From Actimicrobium antarcticum (GTDB taxonomy: Bacteria; Pseudomonadota; Gammaproteobacteria; Burkholderiales; Burkholderiaceae_D), in assembly GCF_039536745.1 (NCBI RefSeq), contig NZ_BAAAZE010000001.1, positions 124,001 to 188,000 on the forward strand: 64,000 nucleotides of DNA, written 5' to 3'. Below, in pieces: positions 1 to 9,195 of the stretch; the stretch's first letter is position 1, and each line of letters starts with the position of its first letter. The notes beneath the pieces were generated by a model. The model was not told where the DNA came from. It saw only the letters and a program-made list of their open reading frames with translations, and did no database searches. The position numbers and the translations under genes were made by a program.

Positions 1-367
1 CATCGGAACGAATCTTGCGGTCAGACGTGTAACGGTTGACCATCGAATCCATATTGCCAGCGGTGACGCCAAAATACAGGTTCGGTTTGCCCAGTGCCCG
101 GAACGCTTCTGCGGACAACCAGTCGGGCTGCGCAATGATGCCGACGCGGAATCCCTGTGCTTCGAGCAGGCGACCAATCAATGCCATGCCAAAGCTCGGA
201 TGGTCGATGTAGGCGTCACCCGTGACCAGGATCACGTCACAGGTGTCCCATCCAAGGACATCCATTTCAGCGCGCGACATCGGCAAAAATGGAGCGGGCT
301 TGCCGAGCGCAGGGCGGTGGGCAGTGCGGTGGACAGGATAAGCGAACAGGTTTTTGGGCGATTCCAT
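1..367 (-). CDS. ygiQ: YgiQ-family radical SAM protein, 5' part only
   Basis: Reading the minus strand from an ATG at 367 gives about 122 residues that run off the left edge of the window. The N-terminus has the layout I know from the YgiQ (UPF0313) radical SAM family: MESPKNLFAYP, PFLPMSRAEMD, GWDTCDVILVTGDAYIDHPS, GMALIGRLLEAQGFRVGII, then NLYFGVTAGNMDSMVNRYT near the edge. The iron-sulfur CxxxCxxC motif lies further on and is outside the window. YgiQ proteins are large (around 700 residues) and their reaction is not well defined. The gene is divergent from the binding-protein gene at 664, with about 300 bases between them. Confidence 0.88.
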   Translation of the reverse strand, partial: MESPKNLFAYPVHRTAHRPALGKPAPFLPMSRAEMDVLGWDTCDVILVTGDAYIDHPSFGMALIGRLLEAQGFRVGIIAQPDWLSAEAFRALGKPNLYFGVTAGNMDSMVNRYTSDRKIRSD

Positions 368-567
368 AATCAATGCGTCCGCAAGCGAATGCGGTGTGGG
401 TACCAGGTTGGGAAGCGCGCAGTATGACAGCTTTAGCGATGACCGCGTGACCGGCGTGAAACAATGAATGGGGCCTGCGACTTGTCCGCTGAGCAGTAAA
501 CTACCGGCTAAATTTTGCAATTGGTTTGTAGTATGTTGCTTGACGGTTAGTGTTGTGTGAGTTCTAC

Positions 568-590
568 TTGCGTTGCGTTGCGTTGCGTTG
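568..590. repeat. (CGTTG)n pentanucleotide tandem repeat
   Basis: TTG followed by four exact CGTTG units lies about 73 bases upstream of the ATG at 664. It is in the leader or promoter of the binding-protein/diguanylate-cyclase operon. Short tandem repeats of this kind can change copy number by slippage. With only about 4.6 units this may be chance. The rest of 368-663 shows no other gene. Confidence 0.6.
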
Positions 591-663
591 GGCGAAGATG
601 GCTTTTTTGTTCCTATTGCCGTGCACGATCAACCGAAAACCGTATTCGCAAGGATTGATTACG

Positions 664-1734
664 ATGAGCGCCCGATCTTTTGCTATCCCTGCATCAATGA
701 CTATCTGCAAGCGCCTCCTGCTGACAGGGCTGCTGCTGCTAATGATTTTTTCCGGCATGGCGCAGGCAGAGCAGTTATTGCGGGTTCTGGCTTGGCCGGG
801 ATATGCGGATCCCGATATGGTGGCCAATTTTGAGAAAAATACCGGTAGCCGTGTCGAAGTCACCTATATCAACACTGACGACGAACTCTGGAACAAGGTC
901 TTGCGCAATGACGGTAGCGATTTCGACGTCTTCGCAGTCAACACCGCAGAATTGCAGCGCTACATCAACAAGGGCTTGAGTGCGCCGCTGGATGTGTCAG
1001 CCATCCCGAATCAGGCGAACCAGTTGGCGCGTTTTCGCAGTACTGGTGCCATTTCCGGCCTAATGCGTGGCAAGCATTTGTATGCGTTGCCGTATACGTA
1101 TGCAGAGATGGGCCTGATCTATAACCGCAAACTGGTCAAAATACCGCCGGAGTCAATGGCTGCCATGTGGGACCCGCAATATCGTGGCCGGGTACTCGCT
1201 TACAGCGGGAGCGTGCATAATTTTTCGATTGCGGGTCTGCTCAACGGCAGCAAAAATCCGTTCCGGCTCTCTGACTCGGAGTTGCAATCTGCCACCATGC
1301 GGCTGGTGCAATTGCGTCGCAACGTGCTCGGTTTCTATTCTTCACCGGAAGAAGCGGTTCGTTTGTACCAGTCAAATGACGTCGCTCTGGTGTTCGCCAA
1401 TTTTGGTACGCAGCAACTCGAAGCGCTACGCGCAGCGGGCGCTGATGTTGGTTATGTTGTCCCCAAAGAAGGCGCATTGGCATGGCTGGATTGCTGGGCG
1501 ATATCCAGTAAGTCTAAGGCGCCGCAACTTGCTCTGAAATGGATTAACTATACGTTGCAGGCGGATGTCAGCATCCTCCTGAGCAAGCGCCACGGACTGG
1601 CCAATACGGTAACTGCGACTTCGTTCAGCAATAGCAAGGACAAGCTGATCTGGCTTGAACCGGCCGAAGACCAGGACAAGCGACTCGCCCTATGGACCCG
1701 CATCCTGTCGGGTGACACTTTGCAGAAGTTTTGA
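664..1734 (+). CDS. PotD-like periplasmic substrate-binding protein
   Basis: A 356-residue extracellular solute-binding protein of the spermidine/putrescine-binding (PotD) type. I chose the ATG at 664 because AAGGA (650-654) sits 9 bases upstream and a signal peptide follows at once (basic MTICKR, a Leu-rich core, cleavage after AQA). The mature start EQLLRVLAWPGYADPDMV is typical of the family, as are the hinge segment YALPYTYAEMGLIYN and the late LDCWAISSKSKAP region. A longer in-frame reading from 550 exists but would bury the signal peptide. No ABC permease or ATPase gene is nearby. The stop is 2 bases before the ATG of a diguanylate cyclase, so the protein is more likely a ligand sensor for that cyclase than a transport component. 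The ligand (polyamine or other) cannot be read from sequence. Confidence 0.85.
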   Translation: MSARSFAIPASMTICKRLLLTGLLLLMIFSGMAQAEQLLRVLAWPGYADPDMVANFEKNTGSRVEVTYINTDDELWNKVLRNDGSDFDVFAVNTAELQRYINKGLSAPLDVSAIPNQANQLARFRSTGAISGLMRGKHLYALPYTYAEMGLIYNRKLVKIPPESMAAMWDPQYRGRVLAYSGSVHNFSIAGLLNGSKNPFRLSDSELQSATMRLVQLRRNVLGFYSSPEEAVRLYQSNDVALVFANFGTQQLEALRAAGADVGYVVPKEGALAWLDCWAISSKSKAPQLALKWINYTLQADVSILLSKRHGLANTVTATSFSNSKDKLIWLEPAEDQDKRLALWTRILSGDTLQKF

Positions 1735-1736
1735 GC

Positions 1737-3476
1737 ATGCGACTTGGCGTTGGTTTCAAACTGGGTATATGGATGGCATTGTTCGGCATATTGTCGACGT
1801 CGCTGATCGGGTATTACGCTTATTCCAAAAGTCGTGAACTGTTAATTGCGGCCTCGGAAGACAAACTGCTGACCGCCACACAGGTGGTGGGCCAGCGATT
1901 TACGGATTCACTGGCTCCGGCGACCGACGATTTGCTTCTGATTACCTCGACACCGGCACTCAGAATGGTGATGGAGGAGGCAGCCAATCCGGTTGACTTC
2001 GCGCACAACAAAGCCATCATCGCCGATCTGTTTGCTGCCATGTTGAAGTCTCATAAAGACTATTTGCAGGTTCGTCTGATCGGTGTCGGTGAACACGGTC
2101 GCGAGCTGATCAGAGCCGATCGAACCGTAACCGGCATCCGGCTTGTGCATGACGACGACCTGCAGGAAAAGGGCTTCCTGCCGTATTTCTTCGAGTCGAT
2201 CAAGCTGGCTCCGGGCACAATTTATTTCTCGACGATTAACCTGAACCGGGAGCAGGGCAAGCCGTCTGATCGCGGCGTGCCGACGCTGCGCATCGCAACG
2301 CCGTTGCATACATCCGCCGGGAATGTATTTGGCATCGTGGTGATCAATCTTGACCTCAACCGGATGTTCAATCGCATACGCAGCAACCTGCCTCAGAGCA
2401 TCGACGTTATCCTCACCAATAAAAGCGGCGATTATCTGATCCATCCGGATGACAGCAAGACCTTCGGTTTTGACATGGGACGACGCGTCCTGATCCAGGA
2501 TGACATACCGGAAACGCTGCCGTTGATGGAACAAACAATGACCAGGTCCGTCGTAACCCGGGTTGATACGAATACATTCAATAGCGCACACGCTGCTGCT
2601 TTCGTGCGAATTCCGTTCGGGGCCGCAGAGCAGCAGCGTGCGGTTATCCTGGGTTTGCAGACGCCACTCAGATCAGTCTTGCATGACAGCAAAATCCTTG
2701 GATTTACCATCATTCAGATCACCCTACTCTGCAGTCTGGTGGCGGCCTGTCTGGCCTTCCTGCTGTCCTTTGTCCTGGCAAAGCCGCTCAATGCGATGGC
2801 GGCTGCGGTCAAGCAATTCGATGCGGGCAAGCCAATCGTCAATTTGCCAACCGAACGGGATGACGAAGTCGGAACGCTGGCGCGCAGCTTCCTGCAGATG
2901 AGCAACCGGTTGAGTGTCCAGATGGCCGATCTGAAAACGCGCGAGCGGCATCTGAATCATCTGGCCCATCATGACCTGCTCACGGAGCTGCCGAACCGGG
3001 CCATGTTCCAGCAGTCACTGGAAGCCGCGATAACAACTGCGCGGATGCACAACGCCAGCTTCTGCCTGATGTTCGTCGACCTGGACCAGTTCAAAGCCGT
3101 CAACGACGAGCTGGGGCATTCCGTGGGTGACCAGGCTCTGCAACTGGCCGCAATGCGGATGCGTGGTGCCGTGCGTGGCAACGACCTGATTTCACGGCTG
3201 GGCGGTGATGAGTTCACCATCCTGATCGAAGGCTGCAAGCAATCTGCCGAAGTGGAGATCATCGGACACAAGCTTATCAAGGTGTTTTCGGAACCATTTG
3301 TCGTGGATGGTCATACCTTTGATTTGACCTGCAGTATCGGCATCAGCATCTATCCCGGGGATGGACAAAATGCCGATCAGATGCTGATGCATGCCGACTC
3401 TGCAATGTATGCAGCCAAGCAAGCTGGGCGCAACACGTTTGCGTGGTATCGGCAGCCGGTAGCGCAATCGACGTAA
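1737..3476 (+). CDS. Membrane diguanylate cyclase: periplasmic sensor, HAMP, GGDEF
   Basis: A 579-residue inner-membrane protein. Order: TM1 (about 10-33), a periplasmic region of about 290 residues resembling a double-CACHE sensor, TM2 (about 325-350), HAMP (PLNAMAAAVKQFDAGKP), then GGDEF. The cyclase domain has an intact RLGGDEF and an RGND tetrad five residues before it, matching the RxxD product-inhibition I-site, so it should make cyclic di-GMP and be feedback inhibited. No EAL domain follows. ATG 1737 is preferred; a TTG at 1731 in the same frame overlaps the previous stop. It is co-transcribed with the PotD-like protein, as nspS and mbaA are in Vibrio cholerae. The hairpin after the stop may terminate the operon. 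Confidence 0.9.
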   Translation: MRLGVGFKLGIWMALFGILSTSLIGYYAYSKSRELLIAASEDKLLTATQVVGQRFTDSLAPATDDLLLITSTPALRMVMEEAANPVDFAHNKAIIADLFAAMLKSHKDYLQVRLIGVGEHGRELIRADRTVTGIRLVHDDDLQEKGFLPYFFESIKLAPGTIYFSTINLNREQGKPSDRGVPTLRIATPLHTSAGNVFGIVVINLDLNRMFNRIRSNLPQSIDVILTNKSGDYLIHPDDSKTFGFDMGRRVLIQDDIPETLPLMEQTMTRSVVTRVDTNTFNSAHAAAFVRIPFGAAEQQRAVILGLQTPLRSVLHDSKILGFTIIQITLLCSLVAACLAFLLSFVLAKPLNAMAAAVKQFDAGKPIVNLPTERDDEVGTLARSFLQMSNRLSVQMADLKTRERHLNHLAHHDLLTELPNRAMFQQSLEAAITTARMHNASFCLMFVDLDQFKAVNDELGHSVGDQALQLAAMRMRGAVRGNDLISRLGGDEFTILIEGCKQSAEVEIIGHKLIKVFSEPFVVDGHTFDLTCSIGISIYPGDGQNADQMLMHADSAMYAAKQAGRNTFAWYRQPVAQST

Positions 3477-3505
3477 AAAAGCCGCTCGAACAACAAGCGG
3501 CTTCA
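3477..3505 (-). terminator. Rho-independent terminator between convergent genes
   Basis: AAGCCGCT (3479-3486) and AGCGGCTT (3496-3503) form an 8-bp stem with a 9-base loop. Read on the minus strand the stem is followed by a run of T (the six A at 3475-3480 on plus), so it mainly serves the Tim44-like gene ending at 3523. On plus it is followed only by CATCG, so termination there would be weaker. Confidence 0.8.
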
Positions 3506-3522
3506 TCGTCAATGTAACGGAA

Positions 3523-4416
3523 TCAGGACAGTTGCTGGATACCGGCAAGTACCCAACCACCCTGGCCAGCGACTGGCTTCGAGAGATTCCAGACTTCGTT
3601 GAACGGCTCTGCCGGCGCAGCGTCGGACTCCTTGATCATTCCCGAAAACTTGACGCTGGCAAGGTGGTCGCCATCGACGATTTCCATGCCCAGCATGTCG
3701 GCATCCAGCTGCACGACATCGGTATGGTTCGCCGACGCGCCGCGTTCCTGAATTTGCAACCGCAGTTCCGCGAACATTTCTGGCGTGGTGAACTCGCGGA
3801 TATCAGCGATATTTGCACTATCCCAGGCTGACTGCAGGCGCACAAAATAGGTTTTTGTGTGGCGCAGGAAACCGGTCGTATCAAAATCCGCTGGCACGCC
3901 CCATGGCGCGTTGCTGGTTGAACCCTCTGCCATCGATGCTGCACTGCCGCTTGCTACCGGATCAATACGGGCACCGATTTCTGGCGAGTAGCCGGATTTT
4001 GCAGCACCTGCAAATGCCGGCTGCCTGACAGCATCAGACTGACCTGACTTGCGACGCATCATCCGGTAAATGAAATAGCCGGCTGCTGCAAGCAATCCCA
4101 CCATCAGCATCGTGCTGATCATGCTGGCCATTGCGCCACCGAGACCCATGCTCGACAGCAGTGCTCCCAGGCCAAGACCCAGTAACGCGCCCCCTAACAT
4201 GCCTTTCCATGCACTAGCCGGTTTTGGCGGAATCGCTGCCGCGCCTGGTTTCGCGGCGCTGGTCGCCTGAGATGACTGGGCCGGCGCCTGGCGACTGACA
4301 CCTTGCGATTGCTTGCCAAACGAGCCACCGCCACCCATACGCTTGGCTTGCGCTTCTGTGACCGAAACAGCCATTGATGTCATGACGATCATCATGGCAA
4401 CAAAAAATTTCTTCAT
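3523..4416 (-). CDS. Tim44-like domain protein, exported or membrane-anchored
   Basis: A 297-residue protein. The start MKKFFVAMMIV at 4416 is chosen because GGAGG lies just upstream and a signal peptide follows (cleavage after AQA). Next come a Gly/Gln/Ala-rich linker, a Gly-rich hydrophobic segment (GGALLGLGLGALLSS...) and a second hydrophobic stretch ending FIYRMMRR. The C-terminal part (from DFDTTGFLRHTKTYFVRLQSAWDSAN to the end) has the pattern of the bacterial Tim44-like domain (GFLR...AK..F..LQ.AWD..D...L..F.TPEMF). The family is widespread in Burkholderiales; its function is not established. It ends before a strong terminator. Confidence 0.8.
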   Translation of the reverse strand: MKKFFVAMMIVMTSMAVSVTEAQAKRMGGGGSFGKQSQGVSRQAPAQSSQATSAAKPGAAAIPPKPASAWKGMLGGALLGLGLGALLSSMGLGGAMASMISTMLMVGLLAAAGYFIYRMMRRKSGQSDAVRQPAFAGAAKSGYSPEIGARIDPVASGSAASMAEGSTSNAPWGVPADFDTTGFLRHTKTYFVRLQSAWDSANIADIREFTTPEMFAELRLQIQERGASANHTDVVQLDADMLGMEIVDGDHLASVKFSGMIKESDAAPAEPFNEVWNLSKPVAGQGGWVLAGIQQLS

Positions 4417-4828
4417 GAATTCCTCCAAAGATGATTGCGGTGTGAAGTGCGGTCCCACCGGCCGTTTTTTGACTACCGACGCAGTGTAGGGTGCACGCTG
4501 ATATTGAAAAAGCGAAGAATATCGAAACAGTTATTCTGAAAAACAGATGCCTTCCAGTTCTGAACGCTCGGGAGCGAGACCACCATCACTTTGCGGTCTT
4601 TGGCATGGTCGGGATGCGCTGATATTGGCACCCGCGACGCAATGCATCGGCTTTCTGGCAGCTAGCGGATTGATGCCGATCAGATAAATCAACTTGCTCA
4701 ATAACGAGTAGCCACAGCAACGGAAATTTCGGTTAAAGTTCTGCCGGCTTGCAGTAAAGCAAATACTTTGATCAACAACCTTCACCCACTCAAACGGCCC
4801 AAAGCGCACCCGCTGCGCTAAACATTCC
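4417..4828. other. Intergenic region, no gene recognised
   Basis: This 412-base gap separates the divergent Tim44-like and glycosyltransferase genes and must hold both promoters. The GGAGG of the Tim44-like gene is at its left end. Open frames here have no recognisable content. I saw no PmrA-type CTTAA repeat ahead of the ArnT-like gene and no clear hairpin. Confidence 0.5.
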
Positions 4829-6577
4829 ATGTCGATCCGCCTGCCAATCCAGCCCGCACCACGGTCCTTTGCTCCCCTGGACGCACGGAACACGACAGCC
4901 TCATCACGAGCGCTTGTTCGTATTGGCGAATTCACGCCGTATCTTGTGTTGATGGCTGTCTTTGTCTTTTTCGGTCTGACCGGGCACGACCCCTGGAAGG
5001 CTGACGAGGCCTATGTGTTTGGCGTAATCCACAGCATGCTCGACAGCGGAAACTGGCTGGTGCCGACCATCGCCGGAGAACCCTTCATGGAAAAACCGCC
5101 ACTCTACTATTGGGTAGCCGGCGGCTTCGTGCATGTGCTGGGCGGCTGGATGGACGAGCCCGATGCAGCACGCATGGCATCCGGATTTTTCATGGCGATC
5201 ACCTGCTGGGCAGTTGGAAGCGCAGCGCACAACTGGTGGGGCAGGGGCACAGGTCGCTACGCACCGTTGCTACTGCTTGGTTGTCTCGGTGTGCTGACGC
5301 AAACCCACATGATGATGCCGGATGTACCGTTGCTGACCGGATTCGCGTTATCGGCCTGGGGCTTCTCGATCATGCTGTCAAGGTCGGTCATCGGAGGCTT
5401 GTTGCTCGGAGTCGGTGCTGGTGTCAGCTTTCTTTCCAAGGGCATTCTCGGGCCCGCAGTCATCGGCATCACGGCATTGTTGTTGCCGATCTGTTTTTCT
5501 GAATGGCGCACCCGATCATTTTTTCGTGGACTGGCAATCTCGCTGGCGGCCGCGTTACCGTTTGTCCTGATCTGGCCGCTTGCCCTGTACGCCCGATCGC
5601 CATCCTTGTTCATGACCTGGTTCTGGGATAACAACTTCGGCCGGTTTTTTGGATTTTCAGCGGTGCACAGCGGAACCGAGCATGTCGACGGATTCTGGCT
5701 GCAGACCTTGCCCTGGTTTACGTTTCCGGTATTCCCGCTGGCGCTGCTGGCCGTATGGCACAACCGTCGGGTCCTGTTGACCCATCCTGGCATGCAATAT
5801 GGCGTGATTGCGGCGACCGTGATTTCGCTGGTGCTGGCGACGTCCGAGTCGGTCCGCGCCATTTATGCCTTGCCGCTGCTGGTACCTTTGGCCATCCTTG
5901 CCACGCCATCGGTGTATCTCATCAACCGCTTGCCGGACTTGCTGTGGGCACGCGGCAGCCAGATCCTGTTCGCGTCGCTGGCCGGACTGATCTGGCTAGG
6001 CTGGCTGATCATGATGTCGACGCAGGCAGTGCCGCAATGGCCGCGGTTGTTGCGGGTGTTGCCTGCTGACTTTGCACCGGAATTTGATGCACCCACATTC
6101 GGGCTGGCCATCACGCTGACGATCGCGGCAGGGTTCGCGCTGCGGATTTTTGCAAAACTGCCGGCGCGCGGCCTGACTTCATGGTTGACGGGGCTGACGC
6201 TGTCCTGGGCGTTGCTATCGACCTTGTGGATGCCATGGCTGGACTATGGCAAGAGTTATCGAACAGTGTTTTCCGAGATCACGTGGCCCACCGACACCAA
6301 CTGCATCGCCAGCATCGGGCTAGGCGAGAGTGAACGTGCCATGCTGGATTACATCGCCAATCGCACCACCGTCCGGCGTGAAATCCAGCCTGTAGCAAGC
6401 TGCAACACGCTGCTGCTGCAGGGTTACACGCCGACCGGAAACGGTGCCGTCGACCAGTCGGCCTGGGAGCCGGTCTGGGAAGGCTCCCGTCCCGGCGACA
6501 GCTGGCAACGGTTCTGGTTGTTCCGCGCACGCAGTCCGGTGGCGATGCTGCCCGGCCAGGTTGTCCAAGTAAATTAA
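4829..6577 (+). CDS. ArnT/PMT-like glycosyltransferase (GT39/GT83 type)
   Basis: A 582-residue polytopic inner-membrane protein with about 11-12 hydrophobic helices. The first periplasmic loop has GHDPWKADEAYVFG, the acidic DE motif that lipid-linked sugar transferases of the ArnT/PMT superfamily use, followed by GEPFMEKPPLYYWVA, which is very typical of ArnT-like enzymes. These enzymes transfer a sugar from an undecaprenyl-phosphate donor to lipid A or another acceptor on the periplasmic side. No arn cluster (aminoarabinose synthesis) is nearby, so the sugar is unknown. The gene stands alone between a 412-base and a 215-base gap. No clear ribosome-binding site precedes ATG 4829, so the exact start is less certain. 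Confidence 0.82.
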   Translation: MSIRLPIQPAPRSFAPLDARNTTASSRALVRIGEFTPYLVLMAVFVFFGLTGHDPWKADEAYVFGVIHSMLDSGNWLVPTIAGEPFMEKPPLYYWVAGGFVHVLGGWMDEPDAARMASGFFMAITCWAVGSAAHNWWGRGTGRYAPLLLLGCLGVLTQTHMMMPDVPLLTGFALSAWGFSIMLSRSVIGGLLLGVGAGVSFLSKGILGPAVIGITALLLPICFSEWRTRSFFRGLAISLAAALPFVLIWPLALYARSPSLFMTWFWDNNFGRFFGFSAVHSGTEHVDGFWLQTLPWFTFPVFPLALLAVWHNRRVLLTHPGMQYGVIAATVISLVLATSESVRAIYALPLLVPLAILATPSVYLINRLPDLLWARGSQILFASLAGLIWLGWLIMMSTQAVPQWPRLLRVLPADFAPEFDAPTFGLAITLTIAAGFALRIFAKLPARGLTSWLTGLTLSWALLSTLWMPWLDYGKSYRTVFSEITWPTDTNCIASIGLGESERAMLDYIANRTTVRREIQPVASCNTLLLQGYTPTGNGAVDQSAWEPVWEGSRPGDSWQRFWLFRARSPVAMLPGQVVQVN

Positions 6578-6792
6578 CGGACTGTCAGTATTGCAGGTCG
6601 ACGTCGTGCCGTGATTTGCCCACGGTGCAGTGCAATGTTGCACGAGCCAATGCGACGCAGTAGCTGGTAGCGTTCGGCAAGAACATCTTTTCCTGCTTCA
6701 CTGGAGCCGTCATGTCATCCTGGCCCCGCGATGGGATGAAGCCGTTATCATCAACGGCCGTGTAATCCAGCACTCCCATCGAAAGGAATTCC

Positions 6793-7227
<435 letters not shown>

Positions 7228-7259
7228 ATAAAAAGCCGGCGTCCTGGGGCGCATGCCGC

Positions 7260-8078
7260 TCAAAAATCCTTGTCATGCAAGCGCTGCAGTTTGCTCGACA
7301 GCGACGCCGCTGACAGGGCGCCCAGATGGGTATCGACGAGACGTCCGCTGGCATCGTAAAACAGCGTGGTCGGCAACGCCGACGAACCGATCGCCTTGCC
7401 CAGCAACGTGCCGCCATCGAGCACGACATTGGCCAGCACGAAGGATTCCGCTGCCAGGTAATTGGCGGCCACCGCAGCACTTTCGCCCTGGTTGACGAAG
7501 ACAAACGTCACGCCGGCATCGCGCTGCTGGGCCGCCGACAGCACCGGCATTTCACGCCGGCATGGCGGACACCAGCTGGCCCACAAATTGACCACCATCG
7601 GCTTGCCAGCGGACAGCCGGGCCAGCGTGGTGGCGGTGCCGCCTAGTGTGGTCAGTGGCACGGTGGGCAGCGGCGCCTGGCTGGTCATGCCTAACATGCC
7701 CGGCGCACCGGACATGCTCCAGGCCAACACGCCAGCCAGCATTCCGAGTGCCAGCGGTCGGCGCAAAAGTGGCACGCGCCAGCTGCGCCACAGAACGACC
7801 AACACAGCGACACCGACGCCGGTCCAGCGCTCGAATCCGCCATCGCGAATATCCAGGATCGACCACGGCGCTTGCCGGTACTGGTCGAACCAGATCAGCA
7901 CGAACACCAGTCGTGCCGCCAGCAGCGCGACCAGCAACATTCCGCTCAGCGTATCGACGATGCCGACGCGCTCGGTACGCCCGACCAGATGACCGACGCC
8001 GGCAGCGACCAGCAGCGACAGTCCCAGCAAGAGATGGCTGACCTGTATCGTCAGCGGGCCGATGCTGACGTTTAGCAC
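7260..8078 (-). CDS. Four-helix membrane domain fused to TlpA-type thioredoxin
   Basis: A 272-residue protein in two parts. Residues 1 to about 125 form four or so membrane helices whose spacing, with ARLVFVLIWFDQYRQAPWSILDIRDGGF, recalls the first half of prolipoprotein diacylglyceryl transferase (Lgt) without the full active site. Residues from about 130 form a TlpA/ResA-like thioredoxin domain with NLWASWCPPCRREMP and the cis-Pro loop SSALPTTLFYDASGR, which should face the periplasm. A role in thiol-disulfide exchange or cytochrome c maturation is likely; the Lgt-like part may be only an anchor. It is last in a minus operon and overlaps the methyltransferase stop by 7 bases. Confidence 0.82.
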   Translation of the reverse strand: MLNVSIGPLTIQVSHLLLGLSLLVAAGVGHLVGRTERVGIVDTLSGMLLVALLAARLVFVLIWFDQYRQAPWSILDIRDGGFERWTGVGVAVLVVLWRSWRVPLLRRPLALGMLAGVLAWSMSGAPGMLGMTSQAPLPTVPLTTLGGTATTLARLSAGKPMVVNLWASWCPPCRREMPVLSAAQQRDAGVTFVFVNQGESAAVAANYLAAESFVLANVVLDGGTLLGKAIGSSALPTTLFYDASGRLVDTHLGALSAASLSSKLQRLHDKDF

Positions 8079-8725
8079 GGGATGGTCAGCGGTTTCCTGG
8101 CGATCATTCCGATCAGCGCGGAGGGGCCGTGGTGGGCTGCGCCTTCGACCAACTCGGCGTCATAGTCGACCAGCTCCTCGATCGTCCAGCCGGTGAATGC
8201 GGCTTGCAGCAGCGCCGGCGTGTACAGGTTTTCGAGTGCCGACGGGCCGCCGGTACGATACTCGAGCTGCTTCGGCGTATAGCCCTGCAACAGGATGCGG
8301 CCGCCCGGACGGGTCAGTTGCTGCATCGCTGCAAACTGGCGCGCGCGCATCTCGGCACCCGTAAACTGGATAAAGATACCGATGACCCAGTCGAAAGTGC
8401 CATGCAGGCTGGCCGGTGGCCAGTCGGGCGCGAGCATGTCGCCCACGATCAAATTGAGTGCAACCTGATTGCGTGCCGCCAGTTGCGCTGCCTTCCCGAC
8501 CGCAATCGGCGCAATATCGAGCGCGGTCACAGTCAGCCCGCGCTGCGCCAGCCAGACCGAGTTACGGCCCTCGCCATCGGCCACCAGCAGGGCGCTGCTG
8601 TCTGCATCGAACAGCGCGGCCCGCTCCGCCAGGAAACGATTCGGTTCGGTGCCGAACAGATAGCTTGCTCCGGCATCGCGGTAGCGCTCGTTCCACGGGT
8701 TGCCCGGCGTGTTGGGCGTGCTCAT
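8072..8725 (-). CDS. Class I SAM-dependent methyltransferase
   Basis: A 217-residue cytoplasmic protein. WNERYRDAGASYLFGTEPNRFL is typical of the TehB/thiopurine-methyltransferase-like group. The SAM-binding glycine motif appears as LLVADGEGRNSVWLA, followed by VTALDIAPIAVGKA (the acidic residue that binds the ribose) and a later TRPGGRILLQGYTP strand. The substrate is unknown; relatives methylate tellurite, selenium compounds, thiols or metabolites. The gene overlaps the thioesterase by 4 bases (ATGA) and the TlpA fusion by 7, so the three are translationally coupled. Confidence 0.85.
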   Translation of the reverse strand: MSTPNTPGNPWNERYRDAGASYLFGTEPNRFLAERAALFDADSSALLVADGEGRNSVWLAQRGLTVTALDIAPIAVGKAAQLAARNQVALNLIVGDMLAPDWPPASLHGTFDWVIGIFIQFTGAEMRARQFAAMQQLTRPGGRILLQGYTPKQLEYRTGGPSALENLYTPALLQAAFTGWTIEELVDYDAELVEGAAHHGPSALIGMIARKPLTIPC

Positions 8726-9195
8726 GCCGGCATCGCGATCCCGAAGCTGTCGGGCATCTGCACGGCCACGACTTCGCCGCGCGCCGTGATGACGCCATCA
8801 GCCGTCACGGTGGTGGTGACGATGACTTTGCGGCCCTTGATTTCCTTGACGGTGCCGCGTATTTCCAGCAGTGCCGCCAGCGGAGTCGGCTTCAGATAAT
8901 CGACCCGCAACGAACCGGTGACAAAGCGAAACGGCGGCAAGGTGTCCATGGCACGGTCTTCGCTGCGATACATGGCAGCGGCGGCCGTGCCGGTGCTGTG
9001 GCAATCGATCAGCGAGGCAATCAAGCCACCGTAGGTAAAGCCGGGCATCGCCATATGGAACGGCAGCGGCTGGAAATGGGTGACCGTCTCGTCGCCATCC
9101 CAGAATGTCTTGATCTGATGACCATCGCTATTGAGGCGGCCACAACCGAAGCAGTGGGCGACGTTTTCTGGATAGTATTCCTGGAAGGCATTCAT
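8722..9195 (-). CDS. PaaI-like hotdog-fold thioesterase
   Basis: A 157-residue protein starting at MNAFQEYYPEN (9195), with GGAG upstream; a longer frame to 9333 has no support. CFGCGRLNSDGHQIKT followed by PGFTYGGLIASLIDCHSTGTA is the PaaI/YbgC-type hotdog pattern, in which the helix after GG.(I/L) carries the catalytic acid (here Asp in LIDCHS). It should hydrolyse an acyl-CoA thioester; the acyl group is unknown. It is first in the operon with the methyltransferase and the membrane/TlpA fusion. Confidence 0.85.
   Translation of the reverse strand: MNAFQEYYPENVAHCFGCGRLNSDGHQIKTFWDGDETVTHFQPLPFHMAMPGFTYGGLIASLIDCHSTGTAAAAMYRSEDRAMDTLPPFRFVTGSLRVDYLKPTPLAALLEIRGTVKEIKGRKVIVTTTVTADGVITARGEVVAVQMPDSFGIAMPA

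Noticed and set aside
1908..2591. 227-codon minus-strand frame inside the diguanylate cyclase gene
   Set aside because: Antisense shadow of a GC-rich gene; composition rich in His/Arg/Gln as expected for such shadows.
4531..4935. 134-codon minus-strand frame in the gap before the ArnT-like gene
   Set aside because: It overlaps the start of a well-supported gene and has no recognisable motif.
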